Of a stretch of 64,000 nt of DNA, positions 45,371 through 53,089 are shown piece by piece. Source of the DNA: CAYPIE01 sp964410665 (GTDB lineage Bacteria; Planctomycetota; Planctomycetia; Gemmatales; Gemmataceae); assembly GCA_964410665.1 (NCBI GenBank), contig CAYPIE010000002.1, forward strand, positions 1-64,000, written 5' to 3'. Under the pieces are notes generated by a model that had not been told where the DNA came from, ran no database searches, and saw only the letters and a list, made by a program, of their open reading frames with translations. Numbering within the stretch: position 1 is the first letter of the stretch; every line of letters starts with the position of its first letter. The position numbers were made by a program, and so were the translations under genes.

Positions 45371-46549
45371 CTAGGGCTTGGGATTGTTCGCAGGTTGTTT
45401 AGACGCCGCGGCTTCTTGTTCCAAACGTAACAGTTCCTCGATCTCTTTGATGCGTTTGGGATCTTTGGCCCGTTTCGCTTGGAGAAACGCTGCCGCTTCA
45501 ACATCGTTGGCGGGACAGCTAAGGGCATAGCGGATAATCGAGCGCTGCACAATTGGAACCTGATGGGTCGGCTTCCCCGCCAGCGCGATCACCTTCTTAC
45601 TGAGTTGCCATTGCTCCCATTTGCGAAGATCGTCGATGGGGATGTCGGCAATGTCATCCTGCTCCATCAGAATCGCAACGGCTTCGAGGATCTCCCCTTT
45701 GGTAATCACATCAGTGCGGTACTTCCAGAAAAACCGCGCTGTGCGTAGCCCAGCATAACGATTCAAAAAATCTTGCTTGGGATCGCTAAGAAGCTTCTTG
45801 AGGTAAGACCACCCATCCTCGGGAGCAAGCAAAATGTACCCGGCAAGTATGCCATCCAGCCCACTCAGGAAGCGGCGTTTCGGATCGTCCAGGATCGACC
45901 GAAGTAGTTTCGCATGTTGCTTGTCTCCACAGTGCCCCAGAATCGATCCATAGAGCCCATAGCGACTTGCCGGCGTCTTAGGGTCGGTAAGCCAACTGGC
46001 GACTTTGTCCGCCGGGAGTTGGGCATAGATCGGCCGTAATTCGGGATAATCAGCGTTCGCGAATTCGGTCAGGGCATCATTGGCAATTTCCGACTCAGGG
46101 TGGTCTAAATACTTGAAGAAGAACGCGAGTCGTTGTTTGATCGACTTATCACGAAGCGCGATGGCCCCTTGCAAGTATTTGCCGAGGTCACTGTTTTTGG
46201 CAAGGGGGATGCCTCGGTAAGGATCAAGCTTATCCTTATACACCTCAAGAAAGACCAGAAAACGAGTGTTTCCTTGTGGATCAGGGGCTACATAGCGTGG
46301 CAAAGTGATCTGCTTACGCTTGCCGAGGATCGCATGGGGTTTGACCACCAGCTCGATATCCAGTTCAGTGGTCCCCCCGGCATAGTCGGTCGGATCGCGC
46401 TGTGGATTTTTCAAGGTACCAATCAGGATCATATCGGCCTGATTGACTTCACCCAGGAGCGTCTGCCCTTGCGCGCTGCAAAAAGGACAGGCAAGCAGAT
46501 CGCTGGGCACTATGAGCAATAGGGGAATGGCACAAGCAAGAAAACGCAT
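45371..46549 (-). CDS. Secreted Cys-pair helical-repeat protein, paralogue 2
   Basis: A 392-residue paralogue of the neighbouring gene. The signal peptide ends LLACPFCSAQGQ with a CxxC. Shared segments include ADMILIGTLKNPQ, KRKQITLPRYVAPDPQ, FLVFLEVYKDKLDPYRGIPL, ESEIANDALTEFANA and RSIIRYALSCP. Helical repeats fill about residues 150-350, and an acidic-then-Lys/Asn/Pro tail closes the protein. Start choice is between the ATG at 46549 and an in-frame GTG at 46558. The gene ends 38 bases before the start of paralogue 1, consistent with co-transcription. No known family is recognised. Confidence 0.8.
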   Translation of the reverse strand: MRFLACAIPLLLIVPSDLLACPFCSAQGQTLLGEVNQADMILIGTLKNPQRDPTDYAGGTTELDIELVVKPHAILGKRKQITLPRYVAPDPQGNTRFLVFLEVYKDKLDPYRGIPLAKNSDLGKYLQGAIALRDKSIKQRLAFFFKYLDHPESEIANDALTEFANADYPELRPIYAQLPADKVASWLTDPKTPASRYGLYGSILGHCGDKQHAKLLRSILDDPKRRFLSGLDGILAGYILLAPEDGWSYLKKLLSDPKQDFLNRYAGLRTARFFWKYRTDVITKGEILEAVAILMEQDDIADIPIDDLRKWEQWQLSKKVIALAGKPTHQVPIVQRSIIRYALSCPANDVEAAAFLQAKRAKDPKRIKEIEELLRLEQEAAASKQPANNPKP

Positions 46550-46701
46550 TACGCTCACCCAATCACCTTCACGTCCGAGTGTTGTGAAAACTATGAATAC
46601 CAGTTATTGTGGCGAAGCAGGAAAGGGTGAGACAAGTAGAATCTGCACAGCGACCCCAGGAAGCAGAGAAGATCGCTGTGCGAATCGTGAGGGTTCAGTC
46701 A

Positions 46702-47655
46702 TTAACTTTCATAGATCGCGCGTGGCTCAGTCGCTCGGACATCCTCGCCGGATTCGAGTACTAATACGGTGACATATGAGCCGTTAGTGGCTTGGCGAAA
46801 TTGAATCTGCCCAGTGGCTTCGACCCAATCGCCTAGCTGAAAGCGTGTGTTTACGTTTTCTGGGGATAGAATCCGAACTTTCAGCGGGATGGTGTCGGCT
46901 GCACAACAAGTCATTTTTAAGCGAAACAGAGTGAATTCCTTATCACCAAGCGGCTGGTACTGGCCTGAGAGAGTGGTGATACGCCCTTCAAAATAGTTTC
47001 GCGTCCGAGCCCTTAGTGCTGCTTCATTCAATTCGGAAAAACCAAGGATGATCGTGTCTTTTTTCGCGATCAGGTCTGCCCCACCTTCCGCCAGAGCGTT
47101 CTGGGTTCCAAGTATTCGCTGAAGTCCGGCGGCACTAAAGCCTTTGTTGGGGAGACCCATAAAAAACAACACGATCGGCAACAGCAAAAGGGCATAGCGA
47201 CCTGGGCTCCAGCCATGGTCATGATCGTGACCATGGTCATGACCATGGCTGTGTGAATGAGCATAATTATGGTCATGGCTATGAGCATGGTCATGGTCGT
47301 GGCTGTGCTCATGGCTGTGGTCATGGTCGTGGCTGTGCTCATGGTCGTGGTCATGGCTATGAGCATGACCATGGTTGTGATGATGGTGCCCATGATCGTG
47401 GCCGTGCCCATGGTGCTTTTGATGAGCAGATACTGCACCTGCTTCTCGCCAGAGGGTGATGGCCCGTACAGCCACCAAAGCGCCCAAAATGCTTCCGGCG
47501 ACGAGGACCGGAATGCGAAACGCTTCCACTAAGATCGCGTCGATCATTCCACTGGTGTATAGCAGCACGGCTACCAGAGCGAGCCCGCCACAGATTGCCA
47601 CGCTACAAAGCTGATCGAGGAAATAGTTTTCCTCATGGGCATGGGAATGCACCAT
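46702..47655 (-). CDS. His-rich DUF1980/TIGR03943-type membrane protein
   Basis: A 317-residue protein. There are two N-terminal membrane segments (about residues 18-36 and 46-66), then a loop of residues 78-148 with about 36 histidines interleaved with Asp, Gly and Ser. A third membrane segment follows at 153-168, then an exported beta domain (FSELNEAALRARTRNYF, LKMTCCAADTIPLKVRI, LGDWVEATGQIQF). The last part matches the DUF1980/YcgQ group, which is normally paired with a COG0701 permease, as here. The His loop should bind divalent metal such as zinc. GAGG precedes the ATG. Confidence 0.85.
   Translation of the reverse strand: MVHSHAHEENYFLDQLCSVAICGGLALVAVLLYTSGMIDAILVEAFRIPVLVAGSILGALVAVRAITLWREAGAVSAHQKHHGHGHDHGHHHHNHGHAHSHDHDHEHSHDHDHSHEHSHDHDHAHSHDHNYAHSHSHGHDHGHDHDHGWSPGRYALLLLPIVLFFMGLPNKGFSAAGLQRILGTQNALAEGGADLIAKKDTIILGFSELNEAALRARTRNYFEGRITTLSGQYQPLGDKEFTLFRLKMTCCAADTIPLKVRILSPENVNTRFQLGDWVEATGQIQFRQATNGSYVTVLVLESGEDVRATEPRAIYES
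47212..47424. repeat. Tandem CATGGTCATG-like repeats coding the His-rich loop
   Basis: The sequence repeats short units such as CATGGTCATGACCATGG and GGCTATGAGCATGG, each a variant of His-X-His codons read on the minus strand. Such low-complexity DNA can gain or lose units by slippage in multiples of three, changing loop length without frameshift. On the plus strand it reads as Met/Val/Gly repeats, which are not real proteins. Confidence 0.8.
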
Positions 47656-47670
47656 CGTTGGGACCTCGAT

Positions 47671-48720
47671 TTACGAACCTTCTGAACCCACGCTTGTTTC
47701 GCCAGCTGAACCGGAAATCATCGCGGAGGTGGGCCAGTCAAACCACTGCCATAAAAAGTAAGCCAACATACTCAATAGAAAGACCTGTATGACCACCGAA
47801 GTCACGATCGTGAAGATCAAGCGTGAGCGAAAGACGCGAGTAAACATAAACAATAGTTTTAAATCAACCATGGGGCCTAGCACTAGAAATGCGAGCTTGG
47901 CTGAAGGGTTGAGGGTGGTAAAGCTCGCAGCCACGAAGGCATCGGCCTCGCTACACAGACAAAGCAATACGGCCAACCCCATCATGCTCAGAATGGCCAG
48001 GGCGGGCATACTCGTCGAAATCTCTTGGATGGTGTTCTGATCGATCTGCAGTTTCGCAAACGCCGCCAGCAGTGAACCGAGGGTTAGGAAGACCATGATA
48101 TCAACGAAATCATGAAGGGCAGTCTCGGAAACGTTGCCGAGCCGCTGCCAACCCGGCCGACGTTCACCTGCTCGTGACTCGGCTGGATGGACATCACCAT
48201 GGTGGGTAAGCCCATTGTCGCCATTGACCGGGTGGGCTGCGATCTGAGGAGGCTTCGCTACGGAGGTCAATAGGTCGTAGCCGTGTTTGGTGAATAGCGA
48301 GTATTCCACGATCAAAGCCGTCGAACAGGCGATGACAAAGCCCATGCCAACGCGGAACAATACCATCTCTAGCCCAATACCGTGCGGTCCGAAAGCGACG
48401 GCGGTGCTCAAGATGACCACGACATTGATGATGGGCCCAGCCAACATATAGGCGATGCAAGTGCCAAGCGGCAATCCCTTGCGAAGCAGTCGCCGCATCA
48501 CCGGGACAATGCCACACTCGCACATAGGGAAGATTAAGCCCAGTCCGCCACCAAGAAGGACCGCCAAAAAGCGACTTTTGGGTACGATTTTGCTAATGGC
48601 CTGTTGGGGGACAAATTCCTCTAGAATGCCGGCCACCAGGGCACCAAGTACCACAAATGGGAAGGCTTCCCAGAGGATAGAAGTGAATATAAGGATAAAA
48701 TCCTTGACGTTATCTTCCAC
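47671..48720 (-). CDS. COG0701 (DUF318) family permease
   Basis: A 349-residue membrane protein with about eight hydrophobic segments. The signature FPMCECGIVPVMRRLLRKGL, followed by CIAYMLAGPIINVVVI, identifies the COG0701 permease family; a later LCSEADAFVAASF and LVLGPMVDLKLLF also fit. Family members include arsenic/organoarsenical exporters and zinc- or cobalt-linked YcgR proteins. The pairing with the His-rich DUF1980 gene 15 bases downstream points to the YcgR type. The start is GTG with GAGG upstream. A hydrophilic loop near residues 155-195 is His- and Arg-rich. Confidence 0.9.
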   Translation of the reverse strand: MEDNVKDFILIFTSILWEAFPFVVLGALVAGILEEFVPQQAISKIVPKSRFLAVLLGGGLGLIFPMCECGIVPVMRRLLRKGLPLGTCIAYMLAGPIINVVVILSTAVAFGPHGIGLEMVLFRVGMGFVIACSTALIVEYSLFTKHGYDLLTSVAKPPQIAAHPVNGDNGLTHHGDVHPAESRAGERRPGWQRLGNVSETALHDFVDIMVFLTLGSLLAAFAKLQIDQNTIQEISTSMPALAILSMMGLAVLLCLCSEADAFVAASFTTLNPSAKLAFLVLGPMVDLKLLFMFTRVFRSRLIFTIVTSVVIQVFLLSMLAYFLWQWFDWPTSAMISGSAGETSVGSEGS

Positions 48721-48839
48721 CAGATTGCCTCGTGCTGGAACGCCGGAATGATTTCGCTATCGTAAGTACGCCTTGCCAGGGGCAGGGGTTCATAAGAATT
48801 ATTGTCGGAGAATGGCTGCCAGAAACAAGCACAACGGAT

Positions 48840-49775
48840 TCAGCGCCAGCCATGGGCAAGTTGTCGCCACAGTATCGAAACAAAGAAGGCAAATACCATG
48901 AGCAGAAGGATCACACTGCTTGGACCAGGGACGATGGGTTGGCCGAGTCCAAGCGGGATTTCGATGACTGTGCTTAACCACAAGCCGACCGCTCCAGTGA
49001 TCACGCTGAGCAGCACGGTCCACCAAAAAAGTTGTCGCATATTGCGGGCCAAGTTGCTGGCTGTGGCCGCAGGGACGATCAAAATACCATTGATGAGCAG
49101 GATACCGACTGATCGGAAGGAGAAATTCACAATGAGGGCGAGCAGTACAATAAACAGGTAATCATTCAATCTGCCAGGTACCCCGCGTGAGCGAGCCAGG
49201 CTTGGCTGAAAACTGGCAAAAACCAGCTGATTGTATCGGCTAAACAGAAACCAGAGGGTGATAAGCAACAATGCCAGCAGGTAAAGCAAATCGATGTCGA
49301 CCACCGTCATCAGATTGCCAAACAAGAAAGCCTCGGGGTTAAAATAGCTGGTGGTACTCAAGCCGCGAAGTAATAATGCGCCGAAGCCAATGGTCCCGGC
49401 AAAAAACACCCCAATCACCGTATCCGCAGGCAAATTGGTACGCTCCCGGACGAAAGCGATCCCTGCCCCGACCAATACCGCGAACAGGACCATGACCAAA
49501 GGGACCAGCCAGTCGATCAGTCCCTGGTCTTCGGCAGCACCGAACAGTATCGCTGTGAGCAGTCCAAGAGCGACCCCTGCGAAGGCACAGTGGGACATCG
49601 CGTTGCTGAAAAAGGCCATGCGGTTGCCGACAACGAGGGCACCGACCATGCCACAGACCAAGCTGACGAGTAAGACAGCCAGCGAAGCCCGGAACATCCA
49701 AATATCCATGTTCAAAGCCTCAGCCACATTCAGGCTGAGGCCTCGGAGCGTCTCGGCCAGGCTCAGAACCGTCAC
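48840..49775 (-). CDS. ABC-3 family metal transporter permease (ZnuB/MntB-like)
   Basis: A 311-residue membrane protein with about eight hydrophobic segments. Conserved ABC-3 segments are MAFFSNAMSHCAFAGVALGL, ERTNLPADTVIGVFFAG, EAFLFGNLMTVVDIDL and SVGILLINGILIVPAATA. The family imports zinc, manganese or iron chelates with a separate ATPase and binding protein. Neither partner is in the window, which is unusual because the set normally forms one operon. The GTG start at 49775 with GGAG is preferred; the frame continues 36 codons upstream. The neighbouring permease and His-rich protein support a zinc role. Confidence 0.88.
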   Translation of the reverse strand: MTVLSLAETLRGLSLNVAEALNMDIWMFRASLAVLLVSLVCGMVGALVVGNRMAFFSNAMSHCAFAGVALGLLTAILFGAAEDQGLIDWLVPLVMVLFAVLVGAGIAFVRERTNLPADTVIGVFFAGTIGFGALLLRGLSTTSYFNPEAFLFGNLMTVVDIDLLYLLALLLITLWFLFSRYNQLVFASFQPSLARSRGVPGRLNDYLFIVLLALIVNFSFRSVGILLINGILIVPAATASNLARNMRQLFWWTVLLSVITGAVGLWLSTVIEIPLGLGQPIVPGPSSVILLLMVFAFFVSILWRQLAHGWR

Positions 49776-49818
49776 ATCATTTCTCCAGCCTAGGGCGTGG
49801 TTACCCACTTCCTCATCA

Positions 49819-51252
49819 TCAAACTCGCTGTAGACCTGAGGAGTGGGCGTGCATCGCCCCTGCGAGGCAAGCCACGGACGCATCGAGCAATTGCATGGCC
49901 GACCGCGCTTCAGCCGTGGTAATGACTAGTGGCGGTGCGATGCGGATCACCTTTCCGGCCAAGGGTCCAAGCAAATGAATCCCATCCCCCAACTCGGTGG
50001 CAGCGCCCTGGTATGCCGCCAGTACGATGCGATTGGCCCAGTCGTTCGCGCAAACTCCAGCAAAGTCGCAGGTTTCCACTCCCCAGACCATGCCCTGGTG
50101 CTCACCGCGGATGTGAGCGACGAACGGGAAGGCTTTCAACTTGGTCAAGCCCTCTTCAATGATCGGGGACACCGCATGGACGTGGCCGAGAATGTCTACC
50201 GCGGCAAATGCCTCGAGGGTGGCCAGAACGGCCGCAGCGCATAAGGGGTTTGCCGACCAGGTATCAGAAGCCTCGCCATAGTGAAGGCTACCCAGCACAT
50301 CCCGTCGTCCTACCGTCGCTGCCACGGGGACGCCGTTCCCAAGGCCTTTGCCCAGAATCACAAGGTCCGGCGCTAGCCCGTAGCTTGTGAATGCGAACAG
50401 ATTTCGCGTTCGCCCGAAGTTGGCTTGGACTTCATCGAGCAGGAAGAGAATGTCATGCTCGCGACAAAAGGCTTGTAGGAGTTGCAGATACGCCGCGGGG
50501 GGGTGATAAGAGCCGCCACCACCGAGATAGGGCTCGGTAATCAGCGTGCCGATTTGCCGACCGAACTGACGCCACAGGCTCTCGAGTTCCTGCCGATAGG
50601 GGGTCGGGTCGAAGTGATGGTGACGAAGGCTCAGATCACGGCACTCTTGCATCGGGAAGGTAATGAATCGAACACGCGGGTCGCGCTCGACATCGGTCTC
50701 CGTCCCAGTGACCGCCCCAGCCAACCCCTTTTTGCCATGGAAACCGTGACGCGTGGCCAGGATCATGGGTCGAGTGCGATCATAAGCTAGCGCTGCCCAA
50801 AGAGCCTTTTGTACTGCCTCGGAGCCAGACGCCGCCCACAAGACCTGCTCCATCCGTTCACCACCGGCACATCGACGTAAGCAATCAATCAGCTGGGCAC
50901 TTGCGTCGACTTCTAACGGCGTGATCGCATTATAAGTGGTCATCGGCAGGGCAGGGGGGGGCATCTCATCGAATGCCGTCGTCCATTGCATCAGTTCAAA
51001 AAAGCGGCGAAGCCAGCCACTCGGGTTATGCCCTAGATTTGCCACCAGCACCCCGGAAGAGAAGTCGTACAATCGGCGTCCTTCGACAGTCCAATGGAAG
51101 ACCCCGGCGCTACGAGCAATCACAGCCTGCGTCGGGGTGTACGTCCGCAGGGATCGAGGTTCAATCCCTGCGGCTTGGTCACGGGTGGCATTCGAATGGG
51201 GCTCATGACGGTGATGAATGGCTTGGGTCAGGTGGGATTCGGCTGGGTGCAT
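49819..51252 (-). CDS. Class III pyridoxal-phosphate aminotransferase
   Basis: A 477-residue class III aminotransferase of the acetylornithine/4-aminobutyrate type. Segments include YDFSSGVLVANLGHN, LWAASGSEAVQKALWAAL (PLP phosphate), ILATRHGFHGKKGLAG, ILFLLDEVQANFGRTRNLFA (cofactor Asp) and LVILGKGLGNGVPVAA, which holds the Schiff-base Lys. The first 40 residues are His- and Arg-rich and poorly conserved. Starts are possible at 51264 (TTG), 51255 (GTG) and 51252 (ATG). All overlap the end of the KptA gene by about 50 bases. The substrate is unknown. A run of eight C in coding sense (50954-50961) encodes Pro. Confidence 0.9.
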   Translation of the reverse strand: MHPAESHLTQAIHHRHEPHSNATRDQAAGIEPRSLRTYTPTQAVIARSAGVFHWTVEGRRLYDFSSGVLVANLGHNPSGWLRRFFELMQWTTAFDEMPPPALPMTTYNAITPLEVDASAQLIDCLRRCAGGERMEQVLWAASGSEAVQKALWAALAYDRTRPMILATRHGFHGKKGLAGAVTGTETDVERDPRVRFITFPMQECRDLSLRHHHFDPTPYRQELESLWRQFGRQIGTLITEPYLGGGGSYHPPAAYLQLLQAFCREHDILFLLDEVQANFGRTRNLFAFTSYGLAPDLVILGKGLGNGVPVAATVGRRDVLGSLHYGEASDTWSANPLCAAAVLATLEAFAAVDILGHVHAVSPIIEEGLTKLKAFPFVAHIRGEHQGMVWGVETCDFAGVCANDWANRIVLAAYQGAATELGDGIHLLGPLAGKVIRIAPPLVITTAEARSAMQLLDASVACLAGAMHAHSSGLQRV

Positions 51253-51805
51253 CACGGGATCCAAGGGAACTCAAGTACTGCGGTGGCACATGCTCGACCA
51301 GCCAGACCCCATTGGCCGAGCGAAAGAAGGTAAAGTCTGCTTGGGCCATGGCAGTCGCGGCGACTTCGAAGACCACCGGGCGACCATGCCGCGCCCCCAC
51401 CTTGCTTGCCGTGGCTACTTCGGCGGAGAGGTGGACGTGATGACGCCGCATCTTCAACAGCCCGCGAGCCAAGATTGCTGCAACAGATTGTTGAGCAGTG
51501 CCATGATACAGGAACTCGGGCGGCAGCGTCGCCTCAAGCTCCAGATTCACGTTCACACTGTGTCCCTGGTTCGCACGAATCCGCTCGCCGGTCGGATCAA
51601 TGCTAAATCGCTGCTTATCGTTGCCGGAAACCACCTGCTCGAGTTCTTCGTGGCTTACGATGAACCCGTCTTGGCTTGCACCGGTTCGCAGATCATCAAT
51701 GCGAACCCAACCGCCTACCTCCAGCTCCAGCCCAAGATCAGACGGGGCGTGGCGTAGGATGCGGCTCAAATACTTGCTAACCAGAATTAACCGGCGATCG
51801 TCCAT
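51203..51805 (-). CDS. kptA: RNA 2'-phosphotransferase (KptA/Tpt1 family)
   Basis: A 200-residue Tpt1/KptA protein. MDDRRLILVSKYLSRILRHA carries the first catalytic Arg/His, GGWVRIDDLRTGA follows, then FSIDPTGERIRANQGHSV, LYHGTAQQSVAAILARGLLK and HHVHLSAEVATASKVG hold the remaining NAD-binding residues. In eukaryotes the enzyme removes the 2'-phosphate left by tRNA splicing, using NAD. Bacteria lack that splicing pathway, so the natural substrate is uncertain. The last 20 residues are Pro/Ser-rich and overlap the aminotransferase gene. It lies three bases after the oxidoreductase end on the other side. Confidence 0.92.
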   Translation of the reverse strand: MDDRRLILVSKYLSRILRHAPSDLGLELEVGGWVRIDDLRTGASQDGFIVSHEELEQVVSGNDKQRFSIDPTGERIRANQGHSVNVNLELEATLPPEFLYHGTAQQSVAAILARGLLKMRRHHVHLSAEVATASKVGARHGRPVVFEVAATAMAQADFTFFRSANGVWLVEHVPPQYLSSLGSRDAPSRIPPDPSHSSPS

Positions 51806-51808
51806 TAC

Positions 51809-53089
51809 TCAAACTCGGGGTGCGTATAAAATCACTGGCCCGGATTGATGAGGCGAACGCAGAACCAGGCCTCCTTCGCTGGTGTTTACCTCAACGGCAC
51901 AACTTGGATCGCCTTCTGCTTGTCGTTGCAGGATAGCTTCCAACGCCTGCACGATCGCAACACAGTTACGGTCGGCTCGGAGGTCGTTGTAGTTCAACGC
52001 CTGCATCGCCTTAAGGCGTGGGGCCCGCTGTTCTTCCGAGCCAGCGTATTCCACCTTGGTCACTTCATGAAAGAAGCGTTCGATCACCTCCAAGCCATAG
52101 CCACGCACCGATGGCATGTCCCAGGGCTCGACGAAGCGGCCATTGTAATGATGGTTTGGTGTCAGCTTGATCGGGTTCGGGCCTTCGGAGTCTATACAGA
52201 TCTCGACACCCCGTTTTCGTTGGTGTGCTGCCCAAATTCCATTGTCAAATCGAAACTGGACCTCCTGCTCTACATAACCGGGGAAGTTGTCCGGCATCAC
52301 CCAGCTGGTATGGATGTCAAACACCGCCTCGCGCTGATCCGGGTGGGTGTACACCACTTGCAACTGAACAGAATCCCAAGTATTGCCGAGGGTCGCGCCG
52401 ACCAGTCCCCGTTGACCGGTCGCCGAAATCCGCGTGAGCTGCCAGTCCGGCCCGAAGGTGAAGTCGATCAACTTTAGGTAATGTACTGCGACGTAAGTGG
52501 CTGGGTTGCGTCCCTGGATCCACTCAGCAAACTGGCTGCTACTCATCTGTTTCGGTTCGAGAAGGGAACAGTAGCCGTTGTTGACATGCCGGAGCACGCC
52601 ATCAAGGACGTGAGTGCGTAGTTTCTTATGATCGGGGTCTAGCAGCTTGTGGTAGACGACCTTGGCCAGGACCTGGTGTTGTGAGGCTAGTTGGGTCAAC
52701 TCATCCAGTTGTTTAAGATTTAGGACGGAAGGTTTCTCGATCAAAACATGTTTGCCCGCCTGGAGAGCGAGTCGAGCTGGTTCGAAATGTCGGTCGTCGG
52801 GAGTTGCAATACAAACAACATCGATGTCGGCGTTGAGCAGCTTCTCCACGGCATCAGAGCCGGCGAAGGAGGGGATGTTTCCCATCCGCGGCTGCCATTC
52901 TGCCTTTAGACGTTCGGCCCGCTGTCCGGTGCGACTAGCCAGGGCGGCTAGTTGGACCCAGATCGGCCCGGTCTCTCGTGTGTAGAGGGGACGGTCAATC
53001 AGTTGCTCAAAGACGGGTCGATAGGTCTCGTCGAAGATCATGCCGAGACCCACCATACCCACGCGGAGGACTGGTTTGTTCGCGTTCAT
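51809..53089 (-). CDS. Gfo/Idh/MocA family oxidoreductase
   Basis: A 426-residue NAD(P)-dependent oxidoreductase. The N-terminal Rossmann segment is LRVGMVGLGMIFDETYRP, followed by DIDVVCIATPDDRHFEPARL and GKHVLIEKPSVLNLKQLDEL with the family's EKP motif. The C-terminal half holds the usual beta-sheet domain (GYVEQEVQFRFDNGIWAAH). It is longer than average because of a C-terminal extension ending in SGPVILYAPRV. Substrates are usually sugars or sugar derivatives. Its 5' end overlaps the glycosyltransferase gene by 83 bases; a shorter start would break the Rossmann motif. Confidence 0.9.
   Translation of the reverse strand: MNANKPVLRVGMVGLGMIFDETYRPVFEQLIDRPLYTRETGPIWVQLAALASRTGQRAERLKAEWQPRMGNIPSFAGSDAVEKLLNADIDVVCIATPDDRHFEPARLALQAGKHVLIEKPSVLNLKQLDELTQLASQHQVLAKVVYHKLLDPDHKKLRTHVLDGVLRHVNNGYCSLLEPKQMSSSQFAEWIQGRNPATYVAVHYLKLIDFTFGPDWQLTRISATGQRGLVGATLGNTWDSVQLQVVYTHPDQREAVFDIHTSWVMPDNFPGYVEQEVQFRFDNGIWAAHQRKRGVEICIDSEGPNPIKLTPNHHYNGRFVEPWDMPSVRGYGLEVIERFFHEVTKVEYAGSEEQRAPRLKAMQALNYNDLRADRNCVAIVQALEAILQRQAEGDPSCAVEVNTSEGGLVLRSPHQSGPVILYAPRV

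Noticed and set aside
47212..47424. CRISPR-like array
   Set aside because: The repeats are contiguous, short and coding; there are no unique spacers and no cas genes.
47070..47459. Met/Thr- and Gly/His-rich open frames across the His-repeat tract
   Set aside because: They are other-phase and antisense readings of the repetitive His codons, not separate genes.
51806..52477. Plus-strand 210-codon frame inside the oxidoreductase gene (51845-52477)
   Set aside because: It is antisense to a clear Gfo/Idh/MocA gene and has no recognisable motif.
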